From Marinigracilibium pacificum (lineage in GTDB: Bacteria; Bacteroidota; Bacteroidia; Cytophagales; Cyclobacteriaceae), in assembly GCF_012926615.1 (NCBI RefSeq), contig NZ_JABBNU010000001.1:186001-250000 (forward strand): DNA of 64,000 nucleotides, in the 5' to 3' direction. Each line of letters begins with the position of its first letter. Position 1 is the stretch's first letter. The translations under genes were made by a program, and so were the position numbers. Positions 53,299-61,814 of the stretch are shown one piece after another. The notes beneath the pieces were generated by a model. That model did no database searches and had not been told where the DNA came from. It worked only from the letters and a program-made list of their open reading frames with translations.

Positions 53299-54450
53299 TT
53301 ATTTTATGTATCTGGGTATGTCTTGCGGTAAACGAGTTAACAATTCATAATTGAGTTGGTCACTTAACTCAGAAAACGAAGAAACAGTTACTTCCAGGTC
53401 TCCCTGATTACCAATTATTACTACCTCATCATCAATTGAAACATCTTCAATTCCTGTTACATCAATTTGAAGACAATTCATATTAACTATACCAACAACA
53501 GTAACTCTTTCTCCTCTTATTAGTACACGTCCTGTATTACTTAAGGTTCTGCTAAAGCCATTTGCATAACCAATAGGAACAATGGCAATCTTCATGTCAT
53601 GACCAGCCAAAAATGTAGTTCCATAGCCTACATAATCACCAGTGTGTACATTTTGAATACTCATAATTCTGCTTTTCCAGCTAATCAATCTCCACAAAGG
53701 ACTTTCCTTTACTTTCTTGTTTTTAAGATATTCAATGAAAATCTCTCTACTTGGCCAAAAGCCATATTGCAAAATACCAACTCTAACCAAGTCGAATTGC
53801 ATGTGTGGATACCTTATTAACGCTGCAGAACAACAGGTATGATATATATCAGGTTTAACCTCAAGTTTCTCTGATTGTTCTTTTACTCTGAGAAATTTTT
53901 TACATTGATTTTCAACCCTGACATAATTTGTTATACTTTCTGCTCCGGCAAAATGAGTACATAGAGCTTTAAAATAAAGGTTTTCTTTGTATTGAACCAT
54001 AAATGAAAACACCTCTTCAATCTCTGACTCATCAAAACCAGTTCTATTCATTCCTGTTTCAACCTCTATGTGACAAATTGCCTTTTTGCCAATTCTTTCA
54101 GAAATCTCTCTTGCCTTCTTTAATCTTTGTTTTTCAAAAACAAAAAATTCAATTTCATTTTGAATAGCCCATTCAAGGTCTTCAGAATGAATATCACCCA
54201 TTATCATTAGGGTGAATCCTTTACCTTTTATTACCTCAAAAACTCTTCGGGCTTCATAAGAACTATAAACTGAAAAATGTTTTACTCCCGATTCAACAGC
54301 AATCTTTACGAATTCCTCAATTCCATGACCATATGCGTTACCTTTTACAACACTTGAAATTATTGTATCACGATTAATCTGTGTTTTAATAAAGTCAAGG
54401 TTATTCTTATAGGCTTCTGAATTAATTTCAATATAAGACGTATGGCTCAT
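53299..54450 (-). CDS. alr: Alanine racemase
   Basis: 383 residues. PLP lysine K36 in V-V-K-G-N-A-Y-G-H-G. The barrel contains E-V-E-T-G-M-N-R-T-G. The C-terminal domain has V-G-Y-G-T-T-F and V-P-I-G-Y-A-N-G-F, where the tyrosine acts as the opposite-face base. Interconverts L- and D-alanine (or another small amino acid). Its place inside a catabolic-looking operon suggests a dedicated, not a cell-wall, enzyme (inference). It overlaps the M20 gene by 23 bp and ends 1 bp before the next gene. Confidence 0.93.
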   Translation of the reverse strand: MSHTSYIEINSEAYKNNLDFIKTQINRDTIISSVVKGNAYGHGIEEFVKIAVESGVKHFSVYSSYEARRVFEVIKGKGFTLMIMGDIHSEDLEWAIQNEIEFFVFEKQRLKKAREISERIGKKAICHIEVETGMNRTGFDESEIEEVFSFMVQYKENLYFKALCTHFAGAESITNYVRVENQCKKFLRVKEQSEKLEVKPDIYHTCCSAALIRYPHMQFDLVRVGILQYGFWPSREIFIEYLKNKKVKESPLWRLISWKSRIMSIQNVHTGDYVGYGTTFLAGHDMKIAIVPIGYANGFSRTLSNTGRVLIRGERVTVVGIVNMNCLQIDVTGIEDVSIDDEVVIIGNQGDLEVTVSSFSELSDQLNYELLTRLPQDIPRYIK

Positions 54451-55585
54451 TTAAAAGATTTTTGTCATCTATCAGGTTCATAAACATATCAATCGACGGA
54501 CGAATAATATCATCTGGAAAATTGTAATCCGGATTATGTAATGCTGAAGTTTCAAAACCAGCACCTATTCCAAACATAGCTCCGCTAAAACGGTCTGTGA
54601 AAAGACCAAAATCTTCTCCCCATTTAAACGGTAGTTCGATTTCCTCATATTCAAGACCTGATTTGTCAGCAGCAGTTTTTATTGAATTGACCGCATGTTC
54701 ATCGTTTACATTTGCAAAAAATGACTCCGTCCATTCTATTTCATAGGTAATTTTATCTTTACATATTTCTTCAATAATATCCAGAACACTTTTCTTTAAT
54801 CCTGCCATACGTGCATTCAATCGAGTTCTAAGCGTATAATGCAATTCTCCATATCCTGCACTTACTCCATAACTCTTATTCCCTACATGAGTATAAACAG
54901 GTGTTAACAGTTGAAAGTCATTACTAGATAAATCCGGGTTTTGAAGCTTTTCAAACTCATCAATCATTTTACCTATATACCCCATTGGGTTAATGCCATG
55001 CTCAGGTTCGGCAGCATGTGCTGTTACGCCCTTTAGTTTAATTATGATGCTATCAGCTGCACATGAAAAGCTACCTTGTTTACACAAAACCTTGCTTTTC
55101 CTGACTCCCGGTATATTATGCAAAGCATAGACAACGTCTGGTGATACATTCTTAAACTGAGGATCTTCAATAACAGCTTTTGCACCATGCCCATTTTCTT
55201 CGGCCGGCTGAAAGACAACATGAACTTTTCCTTTTTTAATTCCCGATTGATCTAATAATTTACACACTCCCAAAATAATAGCTGTGTGCCCGTCATGCCC
55301 ACACAAATGTGCAACTCCATCATTAACCGACTTATATTCAAGATCTGATTCCTCCTGAATAGGCAAAGCATCAATATCTCCTCTGATCATAACTTCCGGT
55401 CCATTCTCTGTTCCTGTAAAAGTGACTAAAACACCAGTATGACCTATAGGTGAAATTTTTGCGGTATTTAATACTTCAAGTCTTTTTAGTATTCGGTTCT
55501 GAGTATATTTTTCGTGATCTGATAATTCAGGGTGCTTATGTAAAGTATGCCTGAATCTGATTAAGTCATCAATCTTTACTTTCAT
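54428..55585 (-). CDS. Cytoplasmic M20-family amidohydrolase
   Basis: 385 residues, no signal peptide. M20D core: R-F-R-H-T-L-H-K-H-P-E-L, M-I-R-G-D-I-D-A-L-P, metal ligands in H-L-C-G-H-D-G-H-T-A, Q-P-A-E-E-N-G, A-L-H-N-I-P-G, and a late A-L-H-N-P-D. It probably hydrolyses an N-acyl amino acid or small amide taken up by the operon's symporter. ATG overlaps the end of the GNAT gene (4 bp) and its own end overlaps alr by 23 bp. Confidence 0.92.
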   Translation of the reverse strand: MKVKIDDLIRFRHTLHKHPELSDHEKYTQNRILKRLEVLNTAKISPIGHTGVLVTFTGTENGPEVMIRGDIDALPIQEESDLEYKSVNDGVAHLCGHDGHTAIILGVCKLLDQSGIKKGKVHVVFQPAEENGHGAKAVIEDPQFKNVSPDVVYALHNIPGVRKSKVLCKQGSFSCAADSIIIKLKGVTAHAAEPEHGINPMGYIGKMIDEFEKLQNPDLSSNDFQLLTPVYTHVGNKSYGVSAGYGELHYTLRTRLNARMAGLKKSVLDIIEEICKDKITYEIEWTESFFANVNDEHAVNSIKTAADKSGLEYEEIELPFKWGEDFGLFTDRFSGAMFGIGAGFETSALHNPDYNFPDDIIRPSIDMFMNLIDDKNLLNEPYVLY

Positions 55586-56022
55586 TTGTTCTGCAACCTC
55601 ATTTCAAGATATTTATTTGTAAAACCGAGCTTCTCGTATAAAAATTTTGCTGGATTATGTGGTTCAACATGAAGTGCTATATCACCAGTTGTTATATTAA
55701 TTGCTTCTTGCATAAGCTTCTTTCCTAATCCGGCACCACGCTTATCAGCATGTACGGCAATATAAACAAGGATATTTTCAGGAATATATCCGGACATACC
55801 GGTATTATTGATTACTACTGCTCCAACAATTTTCGAACCATCAGCAGCAACAACAACGTTTCCGCCTCGATTAAATACGTATTCAATTGCTTTTAAAATA
55901 TCTTCTTTCTTATCTCCAAACTCATCAAGATGATCTCTTAAGAAAGTAGCGATAGCGTCATTTGAAAATGAATTATTTTCACCTGTATCTTTATTGATAA
56001 CTGTAAATGTTGTCTCTGTCAT
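55582..56022 (-). CDS. GNAT-family N-acetyltransferase
   Basis: 146 residues. Acetyl-CoA-binding motif A is seen in V-H-A-D-K-R-G-A-G-L-G-K-K-L-M, and the C-terminal K-F-L-Y-E-K-L-G-F is the usual GNAT end. The acceptor is unknown. Position between the symporter and the amidohydrolase, with a 4-bp overlap, suggests it acts on the same substrate class, perhaps acetylating or protecting an amino acid. Confidence 0.9.
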   Translation of the reverse strand: MTETTFTVINKDTGENNSFSNDAIATFLRDHLDEFGDKKEDILKAIEYVFNRGGNVVVAADGSKIVGAVVINNTGMSGYIPENILVYIAVHADKRGAGLGKKLMQEAINITTGDIALHVEPHNPAKFLYEKLGFTNKYLEMRLQNK

Positions 56023-56024
56023 TT

Positions 56025-57461
56025 TTATAAAGTTTTTATTTTTGTTTTTGGGTCAACTATAGTTATAAATATAAATAATATTGCTGAAACCAGGATTCCA
56101 TAAATATTGGCATCCAGTCCAAAAGGTAAATAATTTTTAAAGAACTGTTCCAGAATAACTGTGGTGAGTCCTCCGGATATCATTGCTACTAATGAAGCTG
56201 TTGCAGATACTCTTTTTGTAAATAATGCCCCCAACACAGGAACAAAAAGTCCTGAAACCATAAATCCATATGATAAAAGCATTGTATCAAGAACACTCTC
56301 AACACTCAAAGCAATAAATATAGATAATGCGCCTATAATCAACGTTGCTAATTGTGAAAGTTTAAGGTGACCAAATTTTTTGCCTCGGTTTCCAATTAAG
56401 TCCGTTACAATATTTCCAGAAGCAGCCATCAAACAAGAATCTGCTGTTGACATAATTGCGCTAAAGTATGCTGACATCATTAACCCCATCAACCCTGGAG
56501 GTAAAATTGTTTTTAATAAAAGAGGTAAGCCTTTTTCCGAATCCAGATCACCAATTGCAGAAAAGCCTTCATGAACAAATAATCCCTGATCTAATGCCAC
56601 ACGAGCTAATAACCCCAAAACTGTTCCCATTAAAGCCATAATTGGCCACTCAAATAATCCGGCTATAAACCATGCTTTTTTAGCATCCTTTACATCTTTA
56701 CAGGCATATATTCTTTGATACAAAGTCATACCTACAAACCAGATTGGGATTATAGTGATAGCCCAGTTAACAATTTGAACCCAGGTGATATTCGTAAAAG
56801 TGAGTAGTTCAGGATTAATTGATTCGACAATTGCATCATATCCTCCAACGGCTGAGTATGACATTGGAATTCCAATAAAAATCAAACCTGACATTAAAAG
56901 AATCCATTGAATGGTATCAGTATAAATTACAGCCTTTAGCCCACCCATTACGGTATATATTACAGCAATTCCTCCCATTATATAAATAGCCATATCAGTA
57001 TCCAGCGCTGAGAAAGTCGCTCCGGCAAGTTTTGCTCCTGCCAGTATTTGAGAAGCGGTAAATCCTAAATAGCCAACTGCTGAAATAATTCCAGCTACGA
57101 TTGCTACATTTTTACCATAGAAATGACCAAATACCTGTGGAAACGTAAGTAGGTTAATTTTATGAGCTAACTTATTAATTTTAGGTATTAGAAAAACTGC
57201 TGCTAACCATGCACCAATCAAACCAGTGAATAACATCCAAGAGCCTGACAGCCCCATTGTAAAACCAAGACCACCAAGTCCGATACTAAATCCACCACCT
57301 ACATCTGTTGCCACAACAGATAAGCCAACATGCCAGGGTCCGATTTTTCTTCCTCCAACATAATAATCGTCGGCTGTTTTATTACTTTTTAGAAAATAGA
57401 TTCCAACACCTAACATGACAATCATGTAGATGATGAAGATCACCAGGTCTATTATTTCCAT
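56025..57461 (-). CDS. Sodium:solute symporter (SSS family)
   Basis: 478 residues with about 13 membrane helices and an extracellular N-terminus. Family marks are D-Y-Y-V-G-G-R-K-I-G-P-W, Y-T-V-M-G-G-L-K-A-V-I-Y-T-D-T-I-Q, and the Na+-site helix S-A-Y-F-S-A-I-M-S-T-A-D-S. Import is Na+-driven. The solute is unknown; amino acid derivatives fit the operon. First gene of five, preceded by two copies of a putative MarR operator. Confidence 0.93.
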   Translation of the reverse strand: MEIIDLVIFIIYMIVMLGVGIYFLKSNKTADDYYVGGRKIGPWHVGLSVVATDVGGGFSIGLGGLGFTMGLSGSWMLFTGLIGAWLAAVFLIPKINKLAHKINLLTFPQVFGHFYGKNVAIVAGIISAVGYLGFTASQILAGAKLAGATFSALDTDMAIYIMGGIAVIYTVMGGLKAVIYTDTIQWILLMSGLIFIGIPMSYSAVGGYDAIVESINPELLTFTNITWVQIVNWAITIIPIWFVGMTLYQRIYACKDVKDAKKAWFIAGLFEWPIMALMGTVLGLLARVALDQGLFVHEGFSAIGDLDSEKGLPLLLKTILPPGLMGLMMSAYFSAIMSTADSCLMAASGNIVTDLIGNRGKKFGHLKLSQLATLIIGALSIFIALSVESVLDTMLLSYGFMVSGLFVPVLGALFTKRVSATASLVAMISGGLTTVILEQFFKNYLPFGLDANIYGILVSAILFIFITIVDPKTKIKTL

Positions 57462-57473
57462 AAAATCACTTGA

Positions 57474-57485
57474 TTTCTGCTGAAC
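57474..57485. promoter_or_regulatory. MarR operator-like site, copy 1
   Basis: TTTCTGCTGAAC, 12 bp upstream of the symporter start codon; matches the other copies at 10 of 12 positions. Confidence 0.5.
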
Positions 57486-57544
57486 TTTTGTGAAGCTTAA
57501 ATACTACTAAAAGTGCTCAATTCGTATCTTTTGATTAAAAATAG

Positions 57545-57556
57545 TTTCTGTGGAAA
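57545..57556. promoter_or_regulatory. MarR operator-like site, copy 2, at the symporter promoter
   Basis: TTTCTGTGGAAA (within GTTTC-TGTG-GAAAC). It directly follows the -7 box on the minus strand, where it would cover the start point. Confidence 0.6.
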
Positions 57557-57564
57557 CAAAATTA
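57557..57564 (-). promoter_or_regulatory. -7 box of the symporter operon
   Basis: TAATTTTG on the minus strand, a full TAnnTTTG match, touching operator copy 2. No clear TTG at -33, so it may be a weak or regulated promoter. Confidence 0.6.
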
Positions 57565-57596
57565 CAATGAATTTAACCGTTCTGCCAGTTAAAGTG

Positions 57597-58082
57597 CTAT
57601 TCATTGGAATTTTGAATAATATCGCCTGGAGTTAAAAGTGGCGAGGCATCGATCTTACCTGCATCCATAAGATTAACAAGTGTGTTAATTGAGGATTTAA
57701 TAATATTCAATTCTGATTCATCCATTTGTTCGAGACTTTTTTCAAGTTTTTCCTGCATTAATGGAGGGACCTTATCAAAAGTGTTTTGTCCTAATTTGGT
57801 TAAAGCAATTAAGCTACTACGTTTATCATCTTGTCTAGGTAACCTTGCTATATACCCTTTTGCTTCCAAACGCTTGATAATACCCGTAACTGTACTGGCG
57901 TTAAGGTTAAGGTGTTCCTTAATGTCCTTTTGTGTTGCCATTGAGCTTTGTGATTGCTTAAGAAACTTTAATGTTAACAATTGGGGTATGCTTAAATCAT
58001 ACACTTTTTGAATACGCTTACTTTCAAGGTTAATTGCCCTGATTATTCTCCTAAGGTCAATAAGAATATCTGTGTAATCCAT
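57597..58082 (-). CDS. MarR-family transcriptional regulator
   Basis: 161 residues. Winged helix-turn-helix: L-L-T-L-K-F-L, then T-Q-K-D-I-K-E-H-L-N-L-N-A-S-T-V-T-G-I-I-K-R-L-E-A-K-G-Y-I, and the wing P-R-Q-D-D-K-R-S-S. The dimer helices at both ends are present. It lies 135 bp upstream of the symporter gene, same strand. A copy of the same dyad lies before its own start codon. Likely autorepressor and local regulator of the operon, with an uptake substrate as inducer (inference). Confidence 0.93.
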   Translation of the reverse strand: MDYTDILIDLRRIIRAINLESKRIQKVYDLSIPQLLTLKFLKQSQSSMATQKDIKEHLNLNASTVTGIIKRLEAKGYIARLPRQDDKRSSLIALTKLGQNTFDKVPPLMQEKLEKSLEQMDESELNIIKSSINTLVNLMDAGKIDASPLLTPGDIIQNSNE

Positions 58083-58086
58083 ATCG

Positions 58087-58098
58087 TTTCTGCAGAAA
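58087..58098. promoter_or_regulatory. MarR operator-like site, copy 3, at the MarR promoter
   Basis: TTTCTGCAGAAA is a perfect 12-bp palindrome, 4 bp before the MarR start codon and just downstream of its -7 box. Confidence 0.65.
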
Positions 58099-58107
58099 AT
58101 ATTTTTT

Positions 58108-58115
58108 CAAAGATA
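58108..58115 (-). promoter_or_regulatory. -7 box of the MarR gene
   Basis: TATCTTTG on the minus strand, full match to TAnnTTTG. No -33 TTG found. Confidence 0.55.
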
Positions 58116-58277
58116 AATAATTATTTATTTGATTATGAAGAAAAAAATATTGGAATAAGCTGTCTCAAGTAATAATCATTCCAAATTAATACTCTAAATA
58201 GTTGACAATTAGTCATTTGTTATATATTTTCAAGCCTTTCGAAAATTTTTTAACCATTTAGCCACAAAAGTATACGA

Positions 58278-58664
58278 ATGAGCCCAAGAGAAATCAGCAA
58301 AGTTTTTATTATCGATGATCAACCTATTTGCAACAAATTATGTAAAAACATGCTCTCTTATCATTATCCTCATTTTCACGTCAATGAATACACTGATGCA
58401 AATGCTGCATTAAATGATCTTGAAAAAGGAGAGGATCCTGATTTAATAATTTTGGATATACAAATGAAAGATATGTCGGGTTGGAATTTTCTGGATAAAT
58501 TTAATTCTTCAGAAAAAAAAGCGAAAGTTCTAATTGTAAGCAACTCACCAGACTATAATGACTTTAAAAAAGCCAAAAATTATGATAGAGTGTATAAATA
58601 CATTATTAAACCACTTGACACATTAAAAGTTGCCAACTTATTAGAGCCGGCAACTACTTTATAG
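58278..58664 (+). CDS. Stand-alone response regulator receiver domain
   Basis: 128 residues, a single receiver with no output domain. Acidic pocket D13-D14, phosphorylatable Asp60 in I-I-L-D-I-Q-M, Ser in I-V-S-N-S-P, and K in Y-I-I-K-P-L-D. Partner kinase not in this neighbourhood (the only kinase is 19 kb away). It converges on the Ig-like protein gene with a 4-bp gap. Its output may be protein-protein contact. Confidence 0.9.
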   Translation: MSPREISKVFIIDDQPICNKLCKNMLSYHYPHFHVNEYTDANAALNDLEKGEDPDLIILDIQMKDMSGWNFLDKFNSSEKKAKVLIVSNSPDYNDFKKAKNYDRVYKYIIKPLDTLKVANLLEPATTL

Positions 58665-58668
58665 TTTT

Positions 58669-60234
58669 TTAAAGACTTTCATCAAAGGTCTCTGGTTGAA
58701 AGCCGTTAAATTTCTTTTTTAATCTTCCTTCTGTAATCTTGTGATTAACAGTATAGGAAGGATCTAGCTCTAATCTTACCAATCTTTTATCAGCAAGAAC
58801 TAACATAAGCTTCTGATAATCATTTTGAAAATCCTGATTTCGCCTATTTTCTTTGAAAGCATACTTTCTCGCAAAAGCATCTGCTTTTGTAATTATCTCT
58901 ATTTTTAGTTCTGCACAGATGTTTCTCTTTTCAAGAAGGTCTTGAGCCGAACGCCCAATAACTTCTGTAGCCTCAAGTGTATTGATTGTAACAACAGTAG
59001 TTCCTCCAACTCCTGAAACCATTTTACTGGCATCACCCTCAAGAAATATTGGAGAAAGACCAGTTGTCGCACCTAATGTTGCATTTAAAATTGACCTGTT
59101 CTTTTTGCCCTTTCTTGCTCTTTTATAATCCTTTTCTAATTTTCGCTCCGTATCTTCCAGCTGCTCACTTAAAACATAAACTTCACTAAGTACATTTAGA
59201 TACTGTTCGTAAAATATTCTGTCTTTCTTTGCCAGGTTTTCTGCGTGGTTTACAATTATTGTAATTTCCTTTTGATCTTTTTTCCCGGACTTATCTAAAA
59301 CAAAGAAAGTAACTTTAGCACTATCAACTTTTGATTCTTCACCAACAAAATCATAAGAAGGAGTCCATATCATCTCATATTGAGAAGCAGTATTTTTTCG
59401 TAATGCAGTCTCTTCAATTTCTGCCTTGTCACTTACAAAATGAAACCCACTGATATCATCATCTCCATTTGGATCAGATAAAAAGAACTTGATATTAACT
59501 GTTGAATTTTCAAAAACCTCAATTTTATTAGCTTGAGGAACCATACTTATTTGTGGCGGAAGATCAATTTGAGTTGTTTCGATAATAAGTTCTCCTTCAG
59601 ATCTTAATTTATGCGGCTGATCTTCAATAAAAAATTGTAATGTATAAGGAGTAGACCTAAGCTTATTGAACTGATACCGTGATGGTTTCCAGGAAACTTC
59701 ACCTGCTTGTGACACCGATAATCCTTGAGGAAGCTTTGCCGGGTCAACAATAAATACAACAGGGTCTCCATCAGGGTCAGCAAATGCCTGCTTATCTATT
59801 TGATATTTATTTTCAACACCATATTGAACATAGAATTTCTTTATAGTTGAAGTTTTTGGCTTTCGATTGGTATGAATGACTCTGAACCAAATTGTTTGTT
59901 CAGTTAATGATCCATCAGTAGATTTTGCATATACTATAGATTGAAAATCTTTTAATGAATCAAGTCTGGTTACAGTATTAAAATCGGGAGTGATAAAAAG
60001 CTGACCTGAATCAATTTTAATAAACGAAGCAGCCGAACCACTTATTCCCAGCTCAACGGAATCAATATTAACATTCAGATTTACAGAAAGTCTGAGAGTA
60101 TCTCCTTCATTAACAGAGTATATGCTTTGAGGAAATGAAATCAGATTTTCATTCTTATTTTGTGGAAATAATACAAGCGTTTGAAAAAATAACCATGCTA
60201 TTAAAAAACCCTGCTTTCCAAAAAATTTATTCAT
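58669..60234 (-). CDS. Exported protein with Ig/cadherin-like repeats and coiled-coil tail, unknown function
   Basis: 521 residues. Signal peptide of about 25 residues (F-L-I-A-W-L-F-F-Q-T-L-V-L-F). Residues of about 100-330 form at least two Ig/cadherin-like (He_PIG-type) repeats, each with a D-P-D/N-G-D motif (A-D-P-D-G-D-P-V, S-D-P-N-G-D-D-D) that could bind Ca2+. After that comes a charged coiled coil (about 335-390), a small hydrophobic G/T-rich segment, and a polar tail. I do not recognise the family as a whole. It is divergent from gldJ, so a role in gliding or cell-surface assembly is possible but unproven. Confidence 0.7.
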   Translation of the reverse strand: MNKFFGKQGFLIAWLFFQTLVLFPQNKNENLISFPQSIYSVNEGDTLRLSVNLNVNIDSVELGISGSAASFIKIDSGQLFITPDFNTVTRLDSLKDFQSIVYAKSTDGSLTEQTIWFRVIHTNRKPKTSTIKKFYVQYGVENKYQIDKQAFADPDGDPVVFIVDPAKLPQGLSVSQAGEVSWKPSRYQFNKLRSTPYTLQFFIEDQPHKLRSEGELIIETTQIDLPPQISMVPQANKIEVFENSTVNIKFFLSDPNGDDDISGFHFVSDKAEIEETALRKNTASQYEMIWTPSYDFVGEESKVDSAKVTFFVLDKSGKKDQKEITIIVNHAENLAKKDRIFYEQYLNVLSEVYVLSEQLEDTERKLEKDYKRARKGKKNRSILNATLGATTGLSPIFLEGDASKMVSGVGGTTVVTINTLEATEVIGRSAQDLLEKRNICAELKIEIITKADAFARKYAFKENRRNQDFQNDYQKLMLVLADKRLVRLELDPSYTVNHKITEGRLKKKFNGFQPETFDESL

Positions 60235-60565
60235 ACCTTTAAAAAATCAAATACCTTTAGAATACATTAACAGACGCTAAAGATAAATGTAATAGTACTA
60301 TTTATGTAAACAATCATATATATTATCTTACATTTGAATGATAATAATGGAGGGTTTTTTCCTTTCATAATTTTTTTTTACTAATTATGCGTAATAAAGT
60401 GACATTTATACAGTTTTAATTATTGAAGACGTTTGTCTTTGAACAAAACAGTTAAAATGTTGCAATTATCTACCAATGATTACATAGTCGAAATAGTTAA
60501 TCGTTGAATAGATATTGAAATATTAATATATTAGCATTCAATTTTTTTCAAAATAGCATAGCACA
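60235..60565. other. 331-bp intergenic region between the Ig-like gene and gldJ
   Basis: Very AT-rich, no open frame of note. A TACATTTG (60329-60336, plus strand) matches the -7 consensus but lies about 230 bp before gldJ and has no -33 TTG. No hairpin terminator or RNA gene is recognised. The gldJ promoter could not be placed. Confidence 0.5.
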
Positions 60566-61762
60566 ATGAAAAAACTTTCAAGAACTGCAAAACGCTTATC
60601 ACTTTTTTTATGTGTAGCAGCAGTGATGGGTTCCTGTAAAATGAAGACTCAGCCAAACGCGCAGAATCCAGGACCTGTCAGTACTACAACCGGCTTAGAA
60701 TATAATGCTGATGAAGGCTTCCAGGTTAGCGAATACCGCGACCAGCCTGTAGGACCAAACCTTGTATTTATCGAGGGAGGTAGAACTGTACTTGGATCTT
60801 TCGAAGAAGATATCATGAACAGTCGCGACAATGTGGAAAGAACTGTAACAGTTGCAAGTTTCTATATGGATGAGACTGAAGTAGCTAACATTCACTGGTT
60901 AGAATATCTTCACGCCATCAAGAGAGACTCAACTCCAGAGTTTTATCAATCCGCTCTTCCGGATACAACTGTTTGGAGAAAAGAATTAGCATTTAATGAT
61001 AGTTATGTTGATCATTATCTAAGATATCCTGGTTTCAGATACTATCCTGTAGTAGGAGTTAGCTGGATTCAGGCAACAGATTTCTGTAAATGGAGAACTG
61101 CAGTAGTTAACCAGAGATTAAGTGAAGAGTCTGGTATTGAGGTAGACGCAAACGCTGGTGGAAGAATTCCTTTAGAAAGCGGTGTTGTTGTTCCTGATTA
61201 CCGTCTACCAACTGAAGCTGAGTGGGAATATGCTGCTTATGCATTAATTGGTACTCAGTGGTTAGATGAAATTCAAACACACTCTAGAATTTATCCTTGG
61301 GATGGCCATGCAATGAGAAATCCATACGGAAAAGAAATGGGTTATTTCCTTGCTAACTTCAGAAGAGGTCGTGGTGATTACGCAGGTATCGCTGGTAAAT
61401 TAAATGACGGAGCAATGATTACTGCTTACGTTTATGACAACCCTCCAAATGATTACGGTTTGTATAACATGGCCGGAAACGTAAACGAGTGGGTACAAGA
61501 TGTTTACCGTCCACTTTCATTCGAAGATGTTGATGACTTAAACCCTTTCCGTCGAGGTGGTTTCCTTGATGAAGAGGATGGATACGATACAGAAAACTTT
61601 AACTCTCTAATCAGTAACAGAACAAGAGTTTATAAAGGAGGATCATGGAAAGATGTAGCTTACTGGATGTCTCCAGGTACTAGAAGATATCTTGAAGAAG
61701 ATTCTGCTACTTCTACTGTTGGATTCCGTTGTGCTATGATTAGAGCAGGATCTAATTACTAA
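60566..61762 (+). CDS. gldJ: Gliding motility lipoprotein GldJ
   Basis: 398 residues. Lipoprotein signal peptide (L-C-V-A-A-V-M-G-S-C). Residues from about 70 form a formylglycine-generating-enzyme/sulfatase-modifying fold: F-I-E-G-G-R-T-V-L-G-S, Y-M-D-E-T-E-V-A-N, R-L-P-T-E-A-E-W-E-Y-A-A, L-Y-N-M-A-G-N-V-N-E-W-V, G-F-R-C-A-M-I-R. The P-N-L-V-F-I-E-G-G start and an N-terminal Y-N-A-D-E-G-F segment point to GldJ rather than GldK. It is needed for gliding and type IX secretion in Flavobacterium, where it is longer (about 560 residues, from memory). No other gld gene is near. Confidence 0.85.
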   Translation: MKKLSRTAKRLSLFLCVAAVMGSCKMKTQPNAQNPGPVSTTTGLEYNADEGFQVSEYRDQPVGPNLVFIEGGRTVLGSFEEDIMNSRDNVERTVTVASFYMDETEVANIHWLEYLHAIKRDSTPEFYQSALPDTTVWRKELAFNDSYVDHYLRYPGFRYYPVVGVSWIQATDFCKWRTAVVNQRLSEESGIEVDANAGGRIPLESGVVVPDYRLPTEAEWEYAAYALIGTQWLDEIQTHSRIYPWDGHAMRNPYGKEMGYFLANFRRGRGDYAGIAGKLNDGAMITAYVYDNPPNDYGLYNMAGNVNEWVQDVYRPLSFEDVDDLNPFRRGGFLDEEDGYDTENFNSLISNRTRVYKGGSWKDVAYWMSPGTRRYLEEDSATSTVGFRCAMIRAGSNY

Positions 61763-61781
61763 TATTGAATATTTTGAAAAG

Positions 61782-61813
61782 AAAAGTCCTGGTGCAAATG
61801 CATCAGGACTTTT
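61782..61813. terminator. Bidirectional terminator between gldJ and comF
   Basis: AAAAGTCCTGGTGCA / TGCATCAGGACTTTT (one G-T pair), loop AA, followed by a T-run. Confidence 0.9.
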
Positions 61814-61814
61814 T

